Shown here one piece after another: positions 8,826 to 18,500 of a stretch of DNA of 64,000 nt. The translations under genes and the position numbers were made by a program. Location: assembly GCF_009467825.1 (NCBI RefSeq), contig NZ_WIOK01000008.1, forward strand, positions 141,222 through 205,221, in the 5' to 3' direction. This DNA is from Cyclobacterium xiamenense (GTDB taxonomy: Bacteria > Bacteroidota > Bacteroidia > Cytophagales > Cyclobacteriaceae). The notes beneath the pieces were generated by a model. It made no database searches, was not told the DNA's origin, and saw only the letters and a program-made list of their open reading frames with translations. Every line of letters begins with the position of its first letter. The stretch's first letter is position 1.

Positions 8826-10199
8826 TTACTCGTTTATTTGCAAGGCCTGTCGCTGTCCCAGGTGTGCTTCGCGTTTCTGTAGGATCCATTGGCCCACCTT
8901 TCTTCCCTGGTCCTGTCCCCGGGTGATGGCATCCATGAAATGAATGCCTCCATACAATCGGGAAATACTGGCTTCCTCCGATGCCTGGAGAAACGAACTG
9001 AATTCCCGGGTTCCCAATCCATATTTTTCCTCTACGGTATCCACGTAAGAAAATGCATCTCCGAAGAAATGGGTTAGAATCACCGCCGAGCTGGTTGAAA
9101 TCGTGGAATGCCCGCTCAGGTATTCTGGAAACGGAGGCGTTTGCAGCAAGGGCTGGTACGTCGGATTCAGGAGTTTCCGGATGGCCGTCTCGGGTCGGAT
9201 GCGGTCGCTTCGATACTTTTCATCCCAACAACTGATAAACCCATCCATCAAACCAAGGGCGACGAAGGTGTTTATTTCCATGGATTCGTCAAAAGGCAAC
9301 CCCGCCTTTTGGCAAGCGATGTCTGCGATACCCATCCAATGGCCACCTGGGGATATCTGCTTGATGCCCACCATCAGGTGTCCGGTCTCTTCCAGCGCAA
9401 AAGGATTGCAATCCCAGAACGCAGCAATTTCCCGCTTTTCCCGGTCTAAATCGAGTTCGTATACCTCTTTCATCAAGGTATAAAATTCTGAATCGGGATC
9501 CTCGGAAAACGGAACGGGGGGATCCGGCTTAAATTGATCGGCGCTTTCAATCAAAAAGGGACGGATCGTGTTGAAATACGGCTCTACCGGAGGAAAGTAA
9601 CCGGGAGGAGTAGGGTACCATTTCCCTTCCCCTGTACTGGGTTGGTACCGGGGATAATTGCTAATTTCCCGGTATCTATCAGCCTTGGCATAATCCAAAA
9701 TCTGTTGACTAATTTGTTCTCCATATTCCTTTGCCTGAGCGATTTCCTGTGAATCGTACCCCCAACTCCTGCAGGAGTCGGCAAAAGTTGCCTCAAAGGC
9801 GCTTAGTTGCGAGCCGGAAGGTTGCAATGCAGCTGCCGTGTGTACCATGGCAAAAATGGCGCTCATGGGAACAGAAGGACTATCTCCTTCCGGCCGGGAT
9901 AGTGAATCCAGTCCGTTTACCAGCCCGGAAAGAGAGGGATGGGTCTCACTGCCAGACGCAATTACCTCGTATCCGGAGAGGCAGGCATAGGCGTAAAATC
10001 GTGCCGCAAGGGGAGGATTGGTAATGTCGTGGACCATGAGGTCTGTCATTTTTTCCGTCACCCACCCGATGCTTTTGGCGGGTACCGGGTTTTTTTCTAC
10101 GGCAGACTGGCAAGAAACCAGGAGTACAGCGAGTGTCCAGCCAAGGAGCTTCCCTGCTTGACGGAAAAGGTTTAGTAGAGGTGTCCCTGTTGATTTCAT
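8826..10199 (-). CDS. Vanadium-dependent haloperoxidase/acid phosphatase family lipoprotein (copy 2)
   Basis: A 457-residue paralogue of the downstream gene. The same active site is visible: K328-x6-R335-P336, S362-G363-H364 (LSGHS), and S413-R414-x5-H420. A clear lipoprotein signal ends in LLVSC (Cys30), placing it in the periplasm or on the cell surface. Shared blocks between the copies include ISCWDEKYRS, LLQTPPFPEY and KYGLGTREF, so they arose by tandem duplication, but the rest has diverged widely. Only 3 nt separate it from the UnbV-family gene upstream, which indicates a shared transcript and probably a shared job. Halide specificity, or a phosphatase role, is unknown. Confidence 0.9.
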   Translation of the reverse strand: MKSTGTPLLNLFRQAGKLLGWTLAVLLVSCQSAVEKNPVPAKSIGWVTEKMTDLMVHDITNPPLAARFYAYACLSGYEVIASGSETHPSLSGLVNGLDSLSRPEGDSPSVPMSAIFAMVHTAAALQPSGSQLSAFEATFADSCRSWGYDSQEIAQAKEYGEQISQQILDYAKADRYREISNYPRYQPSTGEGKWYPTPPGYFPPVEPYFNTIRPFLIESADQFKPDPPVPFSEDPDSEFYTLMKEVYELDLDREKREIAAFWDCNPFALEETGHLMVGIKQISPGGHWMGIADIACQKAGLPFDESMEINTFVALGLMDGFISCWDEKYRSDRIRPETAIRKLLNPTYQPLLQTPPFPEYLSGHSTISTSSAVILTHFFGDAFSYVDTVEEKYGLGTREFSSFLQASEEASISRLYGGIHFMDAITRGQDQGRKVGQWILQKREAHLGQRQALQINE

Positions 10200-10202
10200 G
10201 CA

Positions 10203-13200
10203 TTAATAGTTTTCCTGGTTCTGTAGCCGATAGGCGACGAGGCGTTCCCGGTTGATGCCTACATAAAGGACACCGTTCAGCAATTGCATGCTGCGTACAT
10301 CCCCTTTGATGTCCAATCCGGAGTTTCTTTGGGGCAGGTAGGAAAAGTTTCCCTGCCCATCTCCCAGCAGTACCGTGCCGTAATTTGCATCGTATTTACC
10401 AAAACGCAATCTGGCCCGTTCAATGTTCCCGCCCAGGATAAAATCCAGGTGACCGTCCCCGTTTAGATCTTCGCCGATGACCGAAAAAACGGGCGAAAAC
10501 TGGGCTTCCGCAGGCAAGGAAGCTTGGCTAAACCCCCCATCTTTCTGATTGATAAACAAGCTGGTTTCCAAAGAGGTTGCTTTTAGGTAGCCGGCGTCTT
10601 CCAATTCCGATTTGGAAAAAATGTTTTCCAGTTTTGCATCGGCGTAGCTGGCGTAATCCGTGAAACGCGTTCGCATACTGGAGATCTGATCCAGCAACTC
10701 GTCCCGGGTCAGGTAGGGGTAGGGTTCGCCTTCTATGTATAAGCTCAGAATTGGATCGATAGCGCCGTTGTCATCAAAATCCTTGAAATACATTTCCGCG
10801 GGCGCTTCTTTGCTGGCTGTTGCCTGGCTGTTCAGCCCTTGATTGCCCACGAGTAGGTCTGGAAGGCCATCCCCATTTACATCGGATACGTGCAGGGTAT
10901 TCCACCAACCCGATTGCGGTTCGTCAAAGAATGTACCGGTGGAGGGCTGTAGGGTTTCTCCGGTCTGTTCGAAAATCGATACGGGCATCCATTCTCCCAC
11001 AACAATCAACTCCGCCTTCCCATCACCGTTAAGGTCCGCCCAACTTGCATCGGTTACCAGTCCAAGTCTGGAGAATTCCGGATACCAGTCCTCGGTCTCA
11101 TCCACCATCCTTCCTCCGCCTTGGTTGATGAGCAGGTAGCTTGGGGGGATTTCCGGATACCTGCCTGGAATCACCCTGCTCCCAACAAAAAGGTCGGGCA
11201 GACCGTCCCCATTGAGATCCTGGGCGGCAACAGCCCCGGTGCTGCTGTGCATTTCCGGGAGTAAATCCGGTGCGCGGGAGAATGTGCCGGTACCGTCGTT
11301 TACGTACAACCGGTCTTGGAGCAAGGGATCCTGGGGCATGAGCGAGCCGTAACCGCCGCTTGCTACATACAAGTCAGGCCATCCATCCCCGGTAAAGTCC
11401 GCCATGAGGGCGTCCGTATCCTGAAATGCTTTGTCTACCTCAAAAGCGTTTGCATTTTGCAGGCGAAAGCTACCGTCCGCTTGCTGAATGTAGAGTTTCC
11501 CTGCCTGTCCGCTTTCACCGCCGATATACAGGTCCAGTTTGCCATCTCCTGTAACGTCGCCGCTGCACAGCACAGGGCCAGAAAACGACAAAGGATTCAC
11601 CATTAGAGGTTGCCGTTTAAAATCATTAATGGTGTTTGTGGGAGATCGATGATCAATCGCCGGTGAAACCTCCGCAAAGAGCGTAGGAGGTATCTTCGTC
11701 GCAGGTCTTTTTTTCGTGGCATTTTCTTGTACAAGCGTCAGTGTCTGATTACTTGAAACATCGGTTAGCTTTTCAGAAAGCCCTCCGGGCCAGGTAACCC
11801 AGAGGGAATCAATTTTACCCACGTTGCCCAATCCAAAATGAAGGGTAGGCGATACGCTCGACTGGTACCCGCGACTTGGCATTTGTTCGATCACCTGGAG
11901 TTGATCCTGGTAATAAAGGCTGACTTTTGCACCGATGCCCAGGTTATTTCCCGGCTTTCCCTGTAGCTTTATGCGCAGGAAGTGCTGATCGCTTTGCAAC
12001 GAATCCGCGTTGTTTCGGTAGATAAAAGCCGGTTGGTTGATGTTGTTTACGATCAGGTCCAGATCGCCGTCATTATCCAGGTCGGCATAGGCTGCCCCGT
12101 TGCTATTTGCCTGCTGATGGACTCCCCAATCTTCCGATTTTTTTTGAAAAAACAGGCCGTCTTTGTTTTTGAAAATGTAATTGGTCAGGTTGGAGGAAGG
12201 CATGCTTTGTACCAGTTTGAGGATGTTTTCTCGCCGCAAACCGTTTTGGTTGTTTTTCAGGTAGTCGGCCATGTACTTCAAAAAATCCTGATTGGTATAG
12301 TCCCGAAAATATCCGTTGGTTACGTACAGGTCTTTGTGCCCGTCGTTGTCAAAATCTGCCAGCAAGGCAGCCCAGCTCCAATCGGTATTGGATACACCTG
12401 CCAACTGCCCCACTTCGCTAAACGAGCCGTTTCCATGGTTGAGGTGGAGCATGTTCCGCATGTATTGGTGATGAAAGCCCACATTGAGGTTGTATTCAAA
12501 TTTTTCGTAATTGTCCGGAGCCATGAGTAGTTTTTGGCGTCTGTTGTCTTCCGGCAGCATGTCCAGGGTAAAAATATCGGGGTACCCGTCGTTATTGATG
12601 TCGGCAATATCGTTGCCCATGGAAAAATGGGAGGTATGGCCAAGTGCTTCGCCAATAGCATCGGTAAACGTTCCGTCTCCGTTGTTTAGATAGAGGTAGT
12701 CGGGCACCGTGTAGTCATTGCTGATGTAGATGTCCATCCATCCATCGCCGTTCAGGTCTGAAATACCAGCACCCAGGCCATAGGAAAGGGCCACCCGCAA
12801 AATACCCGCTTCGGCCGTGACTTCCGTAAAGGTATCCCCATCGTTTCTAAAAAGTTGGGGACCTGCCGGGTCCATATTTTTGAGGATGTCGGCCGTACTG
12901 GCTTCGTCCAGTACGGGAAGCGATTTTGGGTTGTGGTTAAGTAGGAAAAGATCCAGATCGCCGTCGTTGTCGTAGTCAAAGAAGCTGGCCTGAGTGCTGG
13001 TGGCCTCGCTGTCTATACCGTAAGCAGCAGCCATTTCCTCAAAGACGGGTATGCCGTCCGAATTGGGTCCCTGGTTGATATACAGTTCGTTTTTCCGCTT
13101 TTCCGGGGGCAGACTTCCGGAGTAACAGACATAAATGTCCAGCCAGCCGTCTCCATTTACATCGGCCATGCTAACCCCGGTTTTCCAGGGGCCTGGGCGG

Positions 13201-13541
13201 GTTTGGACCCCTGCGGTTTGCGTAATATCTTCGAATTCCAGGTTCCCTTTGTTCAGGTAAAGCTGGTTTTCAACCATGTTTCCCGAAAAATACAAATCGT
13301 CCAGCCCGTCTCCATTGAGGTCACCGACGGCCACTCCCCCTCCGTTGTAGAAATACTCATACATCAGTATGTTCGTATTCAATCCTTCAGTGAGTGTATT
13401 TTCGAACAGCACCCTGGTTTTTTCCGTAGGCAGATGGGTAAACTGCTTTGTTTGAGGGGCTTTTTCGGTTTCCACCTGGCAGGATAAAAGAAGCAGGATG
13501 CCTGCCAAAACCTGTATTTTACTAAGGAAGTAATTGCACAT
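10203..13541 (-). CDS. FG-GAP/VCBS repeat lipoprotein with ASPIC/UnbV domain
   Basis: A large exported protein (1112 residues from this start). I count 14 Ca-binding-type motifs of the form D-x-[DN]-x-[DN]-G-x-x-[DE], such as DLNGDGLDD, DYDNDGDLD and DVTGDGKLD. They occur in two groups of beta-propeller repeats flanking an ASPIC/UnbV domain (IGAKVSLYYQDQ through FGLGNVG and VTWPGG, roughly residues 545-620). An upstream TTG at 13565 would lengthen it by 8 residues, but that codon lies inside a promoter-like TATATTTG. ATG 13541 also gives a compact lipoprotein signal ending LLLSC (Cys21). It is probably a surface binding or scaffold protein. It lies directly upstream of two vanadate-enzyme genes. 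Confidence 0.87.
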   Translation of the reverse strand: MCNYFLSKIQVLAGILLLLSCQVETEKAPQTKQFTHLPTEKTRVLFENTLTEGLNTNILMYEYFYNGGGVAVGDLNGDGLDDLYFSGNMVENQLYLNKGNLEFEDITQTAGVQTRPGPWKTGVSMADVNGDGWLDIYVCYSGSLPPEKRKNELYINQGPNSDGIPVFEEMAAAYGIDSEATSTQASFFDYDNDGDLDLFLLNHNPKSLPVLDEASTADILKNMDPAGPQLFRNDGDTFTEVTAEAGILRVALSYGLGAGISDLNGDGWMDIYISNDYTVPDYLYLNNGDGTFTDAIGEALGHTSHFSMGNDIADINNDGYPDIFTLDMLPEDNRRQKLLMAPDNYEKFEYNLNVGFHHQYMRNMLHLNHGNGSFSEVGQLAGVSNTDWSWAALLADFDNDGHKDLYVTNGYFRDYTNQDFLKYMADYLKNNQNGLRRENILKLVQSMPSSNLTNYIFKNKDGLFFQKKSEDWGVHQQANSNGAAYADLDNDGDLDLIVNNINQPAFIYRNNADSLQSDQHFLRIKLQGKPGNNLGIGAKVSLYYQDQLQVIEQMPSRGYQSSVSPTLHFGLGNVGKIDSLWVTWPGGLSEKLTDVSSNQTLTLVQENATKKRPATKIPPTLFAEVSPAIDHRSPTNTINDFKRQPLMVNPLSFSGPVLCSGDVTGDGKLDLYIGGESGQAGKLYIQQADGSFRLQNANAFEVDKAFQDTDALMADFTGDGWPDLYVASGGYGSLMPQDPLLQDRLYVNDGTGTFSRAPDLLPEMHSSTGAVAAQDLNGDGLPDLFVGSRVIPGRYPEIPPSYLLINQGGGRMVDETEDWYPEFSRLGLVTDASWADLNGDGKAELIVVGEWMPVSIFEQTGETLQPSTGTFFDEPQSGWWNTLHVSDVNGDGLPDLLVGNQGLNSQATASKEAPAEMYFKDFDDNGAIDPILSLYIEGEPYPYLTRDELLDQISSMRTRFTDYASYADAKLENIFSKSELEDAGYLKATSLETSLFINQKDGGFSQASLPAEAQFSPVFSVIGEDLNGDGHLDFILGGNIERARLRFGKYDANYGTVLLGDGQGNFSYLPQRNSGLDIKGDVRSMQLLNGVLYVGINRERLVAYRLQNQENY

Positions 13542-13562
13542 AGAAATGAAACGATTTCCCTG

Positions 13563-13570
13563 CAAATATA
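13563..13570 (-). promoter_or_regulatory. -7 box upstream of the UnbV-family gene
   Basis: The minus strand reads TATATTTG, a full TAnnTTTG match placed 21 nt before ATG 13541 and downstream of the susD terminator. No TTTG occurs at the expected -33 distance. It would let the UnbV and vanadate-enzyme genes be transcribed separately from susCD. Confidence 0.4.
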
Positions 13571-13640
13571 GAAATAATTGTGGAGCTTCCCGGTAATTTG
13601 TTCCCTGGATAGGTCGCTGGAAATCACGGGCAAGCGCCGA

Positions 13641-13671
13641 AAGAAAAAAAGGCGATCCGAAGATCGCCTTT
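13641..13671 (-). terminator. Rho-independent terminator after susD
   Basis: A perfect 10-bp stem (13648-13657 paired with 13662-13671), closed by a C(UUCG)G tetraloop on the minus strand and followed by seven T residues. It lies 26 nt after the susD stop and would end the susC-susD transcript before the UnbV gene. Confidence 0.9.
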
Positions 13672-13696
13672 TATCGTTTGGGAGCAGCAAAAGCTA

Positions 13697-15565
13697 TTAA
13701 TTTTCGTAACCCGGATTCTGAATCAGGTTGCCGTTTCGCTGCATTTCATCAAAATTGATGGGCATCCAGTACATTTTATCCAACCAGAGACGGTTTTCTT
13801 TTCCCGGGTCAATTTCAATGACTTCGTAGGAATAATCATAGAATTCGGGATCATAGCGGTAGAGGGAAAGCTCTTTGCCCGGCTTAAGGGTTCCGACGAT
13901 GCTGATTCCATCGGCTTGTCTTCCCAATGTTTCCGGTGCGATCATCCAACGACGTGCATCGTAATACCGTTGCTCCTCGTGGACCATTTCTACGCGCTTT
14001 TCGTTAATGAAGGCATTTAAGAGGTCCTCACCCGACGCGTCGATGGCTGGCAGGCCTGCACGGAAACGAATTTTGTTCAGCCAGTTTCTGGCTTCCTCGT
14101 CGTTGCCAAGCGCAATGTTCGCTTCCACGTAATTAAAGACCACCTCGGTGAAGCGGATATGCGGCCAGGGAATTTCCTGCCAGGTGTTCTGGTCGACGAA
14201 ATTCGGATCCGGCTCGATAAATTTCCGCAGGTAATACCCGGTGTAGCTTCCGTTCCAGTCTTCTATAGGGCTGTTTCGGGTATCCAGACCAAAATGGGTT
14301 ACTTTTTCTCCTTGGGAATTTACCACTTCGTAGGTACCGGTTTGGATTTGTCCAAGTGGGTCACGGGCCTGATTGGCTGGAGAACGAGGCTTCCAGGGAG
14401 CGCCTTCATACAAGAAGGTGGCGTAGAAGCGGGCCTCCCGATCTTCGTAGGGAGCGCTGGCGTGTTCTTCGTTATCCCAGTCAAACTCCGTGCCATCCAT
14501 CATCTGGTAGTCATCGATCAATAGCTGTACGGGCGTGTTTCCGGCCCAGTTGTTGTAGCCATTGGGTCCGTTATGAAGCCCGTGGCGGCCACCCCATTCC
14601 GGCTTTTGAGAGAGGAAGTACCTTCCAAAAATCATCTCGGCTTCCCCGCCGTTTCTGGAGAGGGAGTTGTTCATGTAGGTTTGGATGGCCTCTTCGTGGG
14701 GAAGGGGAGCAGTCAGGTCAAGCATGTTACCACTGGTTTTGTCCAGAACTGCTTTGGCAGCATCCAGGGCTCGCTGGTAACGTTCGGTTTGGCTACCGGA
14801 GGTGAATCCGATCAGCTCCTTGTTCTGATAACCTGCGATCACGTCCGATTTGGCAGAAGCCGTAGGCATGTCGTGAAGGTCAGAAGCGGCGTAGATCAAT
14901 ACCCTGGACTTCAGGGCAAGCGCGGCAATCTCATTGGCACGTCCGCGGATGGGGTTGTGGTCGCTCAGCAAATCCGCCGCACGATCCAAATCCGCCACGA
15001 TGAAATCCACGACTTCCTGGAAGGTGTTTCGAGGGAGTTCGTAGGTTTCTTCCTCCAGCGTAAAGGGGCGGTCAGCCAAGGGGACAGCACCGAAGTTCCG
15101 AAGCAACTGGTGGTGGAAGTATGCGCGCATAAACGTGGCTTCTCCCAAAAGCCGATCCACGATTCCTCCGGTATTGGGAAACTGTGGGTCGCTCAGGTTT
15201 GCAATCGCTATATTGGTTGCCCGCAAGCTGTTGTACATGTTTGGCCAGTTCCGGGTGGCATCGATCCAGCCTGGATTTTGCGGGTTGGAACGGGCTTCCG
15301 TGACGGTGTTGATATTTCTACCCGGGTGGGTAAAGATGGCTTCGTCTGTCAGTGAAGACAAGGCTTGCTCATTGAATCCACCTTGGGCCAGGCCACTGTA
15401 CAGATCGGTAACGAAGGCCTCTGCAAGCCCTGCATCCCGCCAAACGGCAGATTCAGAAACTTCTCCTAACGGTTGTGTATTCAGAAATTCTTCGTCGCAA
15501 GAAGTAGTGAACAAAGAAATCGCCAGACCCAACCCTAAATATTTTATATTTTTCATCATATTCAA
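13697..15565 (-). CDS. susD: SusD/RagB family nutrient-binding outer-membrane lipoprotein
   Basis: Surface lipoprotein that forms the lid over its SusC partner and captures the ligand for import. It has 622 residues. A signal ending FTTSC (Cys23) is followed by DEEF, an acidic stretch resembling the Bacteroidota lipoprotein surface-export signal. N-terminal RagB/SusD features include LNTQPLGEVSESAVW. The TPR-like helical core and a C-terminal segment with RVEMVHEEQRYYDARRW are typical. It starts 11 nt after susC. The start is ambiguous among three nearby Met codons (MNMM), which does not affect the mature protein. No carbohydrate-active enzyme is nearby, so the ligand may not be a common glycan. 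Confidence 0.95.
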   Translation of the reverse strand: MNMMKNIKYLGLGLAISLFTTSCDEEFLNTQPLGEVSESAVWRDAGLAEAFVTDLYSGLAQGGFNEQALSSLTDEAIFTHPGRNINTVTEARSNPQNPGWIDATRNWPNMYNSLRATNIAIANLSDPQFPNTGGIVDRLLGEATFMRAYFHHQLLRNFGAVPLADRPFTLEEETYELPRNTFQEVVDFIVADLDRAADLLSDHNPIRGRANEIAALALKSRVLIYAASDLHDMPTASAKSDVIAGYQNKELIGFTSGSQTERYQRALDAAKAVLDKTSGNMLDLTAPLPHEEAIQTYMNNSLSRNGGEAEMIFGRYFLSQKPEWGGRHGLHNGPNGYNNWAGNTPVQLLIDDYQMMDGTEFDWDNEEHASAPYEDREARFYATFLYEGAPWKPRSPANQARDPLGQIQTGTYEVVNSQGEKVTHFGLDTRNSPIEDWNGSYTGYYLRKFIEPDPNFVDQNTWQEIPWPHIRFTEVVFNYVEANIALGNDEEARNWLNKIRFRAGLPAIDASGEDLLNAFINEKRVEMVHEEQRYYDARRWMIAPETLGRQADGISIVGTLKPGKELSLYRYDPEFYDYSYEVIEIDPGKENRLWLDKMYWMPINFDEMQRNGNLIQNPGYEN

Positions 15566-15576
15566 AGTTTATGGAT

Positions 15577-18500
15577 TTAGAATGTAACGGATAAGCCCGC
15601 GTTAATTACCCTGGCTTGTGGATAGTATTGCCCGGTGGCGCTATCGGATTCTGGGTCGTATACATCCAGCTTATCCCAGGTGAGTAGGTTTAGCCCGTTG
15701 GCATAAAAGCGCAGGTTGCTGATACCAAATCGCTCGCCCACCTGCTGAGGTACGGTATACCCTATCTCCAGGTTCTTTAAACGGATGTAATCGGAACTTC
15801 TGAACCAGAAGTCGTTTCCACTTGAATAGTACTGATCGCTACGGTTGGCAATTCGTGGGTACTCGGCACTTTCGTTATCGATGGTCCATCGGTTTTCATA
15901 GAACTCCAATAGGTAATTACCGATGTTTCCGGATTCGCCCAAACTAACCAAGGCAATGGCTCCGGCAGCTCCCTGAAACAGCACAGACATGTCCCAGTTT
16001 CGGAAACTGGCATTCATGTTGACACCTCCCTGGAAACGGGGGATGTTGTTTCGGTCCAAACGAACCCGGTCAAGGGGGGTAATGGCACCGTCTCCATCGT
16101 AATCCTTAAAGCGCATGTCACCAGGTCGCAATTGGTTGGTGATATCCGTGTAATCCAGGGTCTCTGCATCGATCGCAGCCTGATTAGGGAATACGCCGTC
16201 ATACAGGTAAACCGGGGCAGGGGTATTCATCGGCTTGCCGGTGGATCGTTGCCAGTCAGGTGCTCCCGGAGGCTCGTCCCAGAATAGGATTTTGTTGTAG
16301 GCATAGCCACCGTTGGCACTGACGCTGTACGATAGATCGCCTTTCTGACCACGGTATCCGATATTGAAGTCAAAGCCCTGGTTTTCTACCTCACCTATGT
16401 TTTCCGCAGGAAGCAAGGAGGAAAGTCCACTAGATTGTGGAACAGAGGCATTCTTTCTCCAAAGGATATTGGTTCGCTTGTTGTAAAAGTAATCCAATTC
16501 GAAGAAGATTTTACCCTGAAGCAATTGTCCTTCCACACCAAGGTTAGAGTTGTTGGCCACTTCCCAGGTAATTGCCGTGTTGGGTACGCGGGTCTCAAAC
16601 AAGGTTTTCGCTTCGGTATTTTCCAAGATCTGGCTTCGGAAACCGTAAGTGGATAAGAATTGGTATTCCTGAAGGGATCCACCAAAGAAGATCTGGTCGT
16701 TACCCATTTGGCCCCAGGATCCTCTTATTTTGAAGAAGTCCATCACCGGGATGTTGTTTTTCCAGAAACTTTCTTCGGAAACAACCCATCCGGCCATCAC
16801 ACCAGGGAAGAAACCAAATCGGGTAGGCTCAGGGAAAATGTAGGATCCATCGTATCGCCACAAAAATTCAAAGAGGTATTTTTCCTGATAGTTGTAGGCA
16901 ACCCGGCCGAAATAGTTGAGACGGGCTCTTTCAAAGGCTCCTCCGCCGTTGTCTTTTTCTGCATCACCGCCGGCAAACATTTGGTCAATAGCGGGGGAAA
17001 TAAAGAACCTTCGGTAGGCAAAGAAGTTGTCTCCTCCCACGGTCTCTTGGTTCACACCGGCCAGCGCATTGATTCCGTGATCACCAATTTGCTTTTCGTA
17101 ACTGAAAACACCTCCCAGCAAGATATTCAACTGGTTGATATTGGTCTGCCGTAGACGAGGTTCGGCAGGTCCCCTCTCACTGGGAACCAATACGGGCGTA
17201 ACTCCATCCGCTTCAAAGCCGCTGCCTCTTTGGTACAATATCCAGGGTGTTTCCCATCGTTTGATGAATCGGCTCAGGTTATCCACGGAGGCCGTACCTT
17301 GAAATTTCAAGCCTTCTACTCCCGGGATCTTGATGTTCAATGCTCCGTTTGTCTGGAAGTAGTTGCGCGTATCCCGATCGTATCCGGTCGCATTGGTGGT
17401 GATTACCACGGGGTTTTCACCGTTTTCGATATCTGGTCCGGGTCTGCCGTCAGGCCAGAAAGCTGGCTCATGGGGCTTACCTCGCATCTGCATACGGAAA
17501 ATGGCACCTGCGCCCCGAGTAGGGAAGAAGCGGTATTCCTGACGGGCTAGCACGCCCAGCTGCAAATCCACGTATTCGTTGATCTTTGCATCCAGGTTGA
17601 TCCGCATGTCGTACTGCTTGTAACCGGTAGCGGAATTCTTGTAATACGCATCCTGGTTTTGGTAGCCCAAAGAGGCCATGTACCGCAAGTTTTCAGAACC
17701 ACCGTTTAACTGTAGGTTGTGGCGTACTTGTGGAGACCATGTCTTAAGCGTCTCTCCGTACCAGTCGGTGTTGGGATAGTTCCAGGGATCGGTCCCTGCC
17801 CGGTGCAAAGCCAATGCTTCAGGGCTAAAAGGAGCGGTTCGTACCTGACCGTCGGGCCGGGTGTAGCTGCCTGTAGATCGGTAAGCATCGGTAGCAGACC
17901 GCCATTCGTTTACGGGTAATTCGTACACGCTAAGATCATTCAGCATCTCTCCATACTGGGCAGCATCTGCCAGATCGGGAATAACGGTAGGTTGAGCGAA
18001 TCCCTGGTTAAACTGGTAGGTCAATTCAGGCTTGCCTTCTTTACCTCGTTTGGTCGTAACCAGGATAACCCCGTTGGCTGCCCGGGCTCCATAAATGGCA
18101 GCAGAGGCATCTTTCAATACCGAAATGGTTTCGATATCGTTGGGGTTTAGTCGCTCGATACCACCTGCTCTGGCTGGTATACCGTCGATTACGATCAGGG
18201 CATCGTTGTTTCCAAGGGTGTTTGATCCCCGAATTCGAATACCCGAACCATCATAACCCGGTTCGCCGCTGCGGTTTACGGCAATTACCCCCGCCATTCG
18301 GCCGGCAATGGAGTTGGTCAGGTTCATGGCAGGTGATTTCACCAATTCGGCGCCCTGAACCGTCGCCACTGAGCCCGTGATGGTTTCTTTCTTCTGCTCA
18401 CCGTAGCCCACGACGATCACCTCGCTTAGCGACTGCATGTCGGGGCTAAGGGTGATGTCAATGGTGCTCTGGTTTCCGACCACCACTTCCTGGCTGTCAA

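Noticed and set aside
7408..10199. Halogenated natural-product biosynthesis cluster
   Set aside because: The enzymes are exported lipoproteins, and no polyketide, peptide or terpene synthase genes are nearby.
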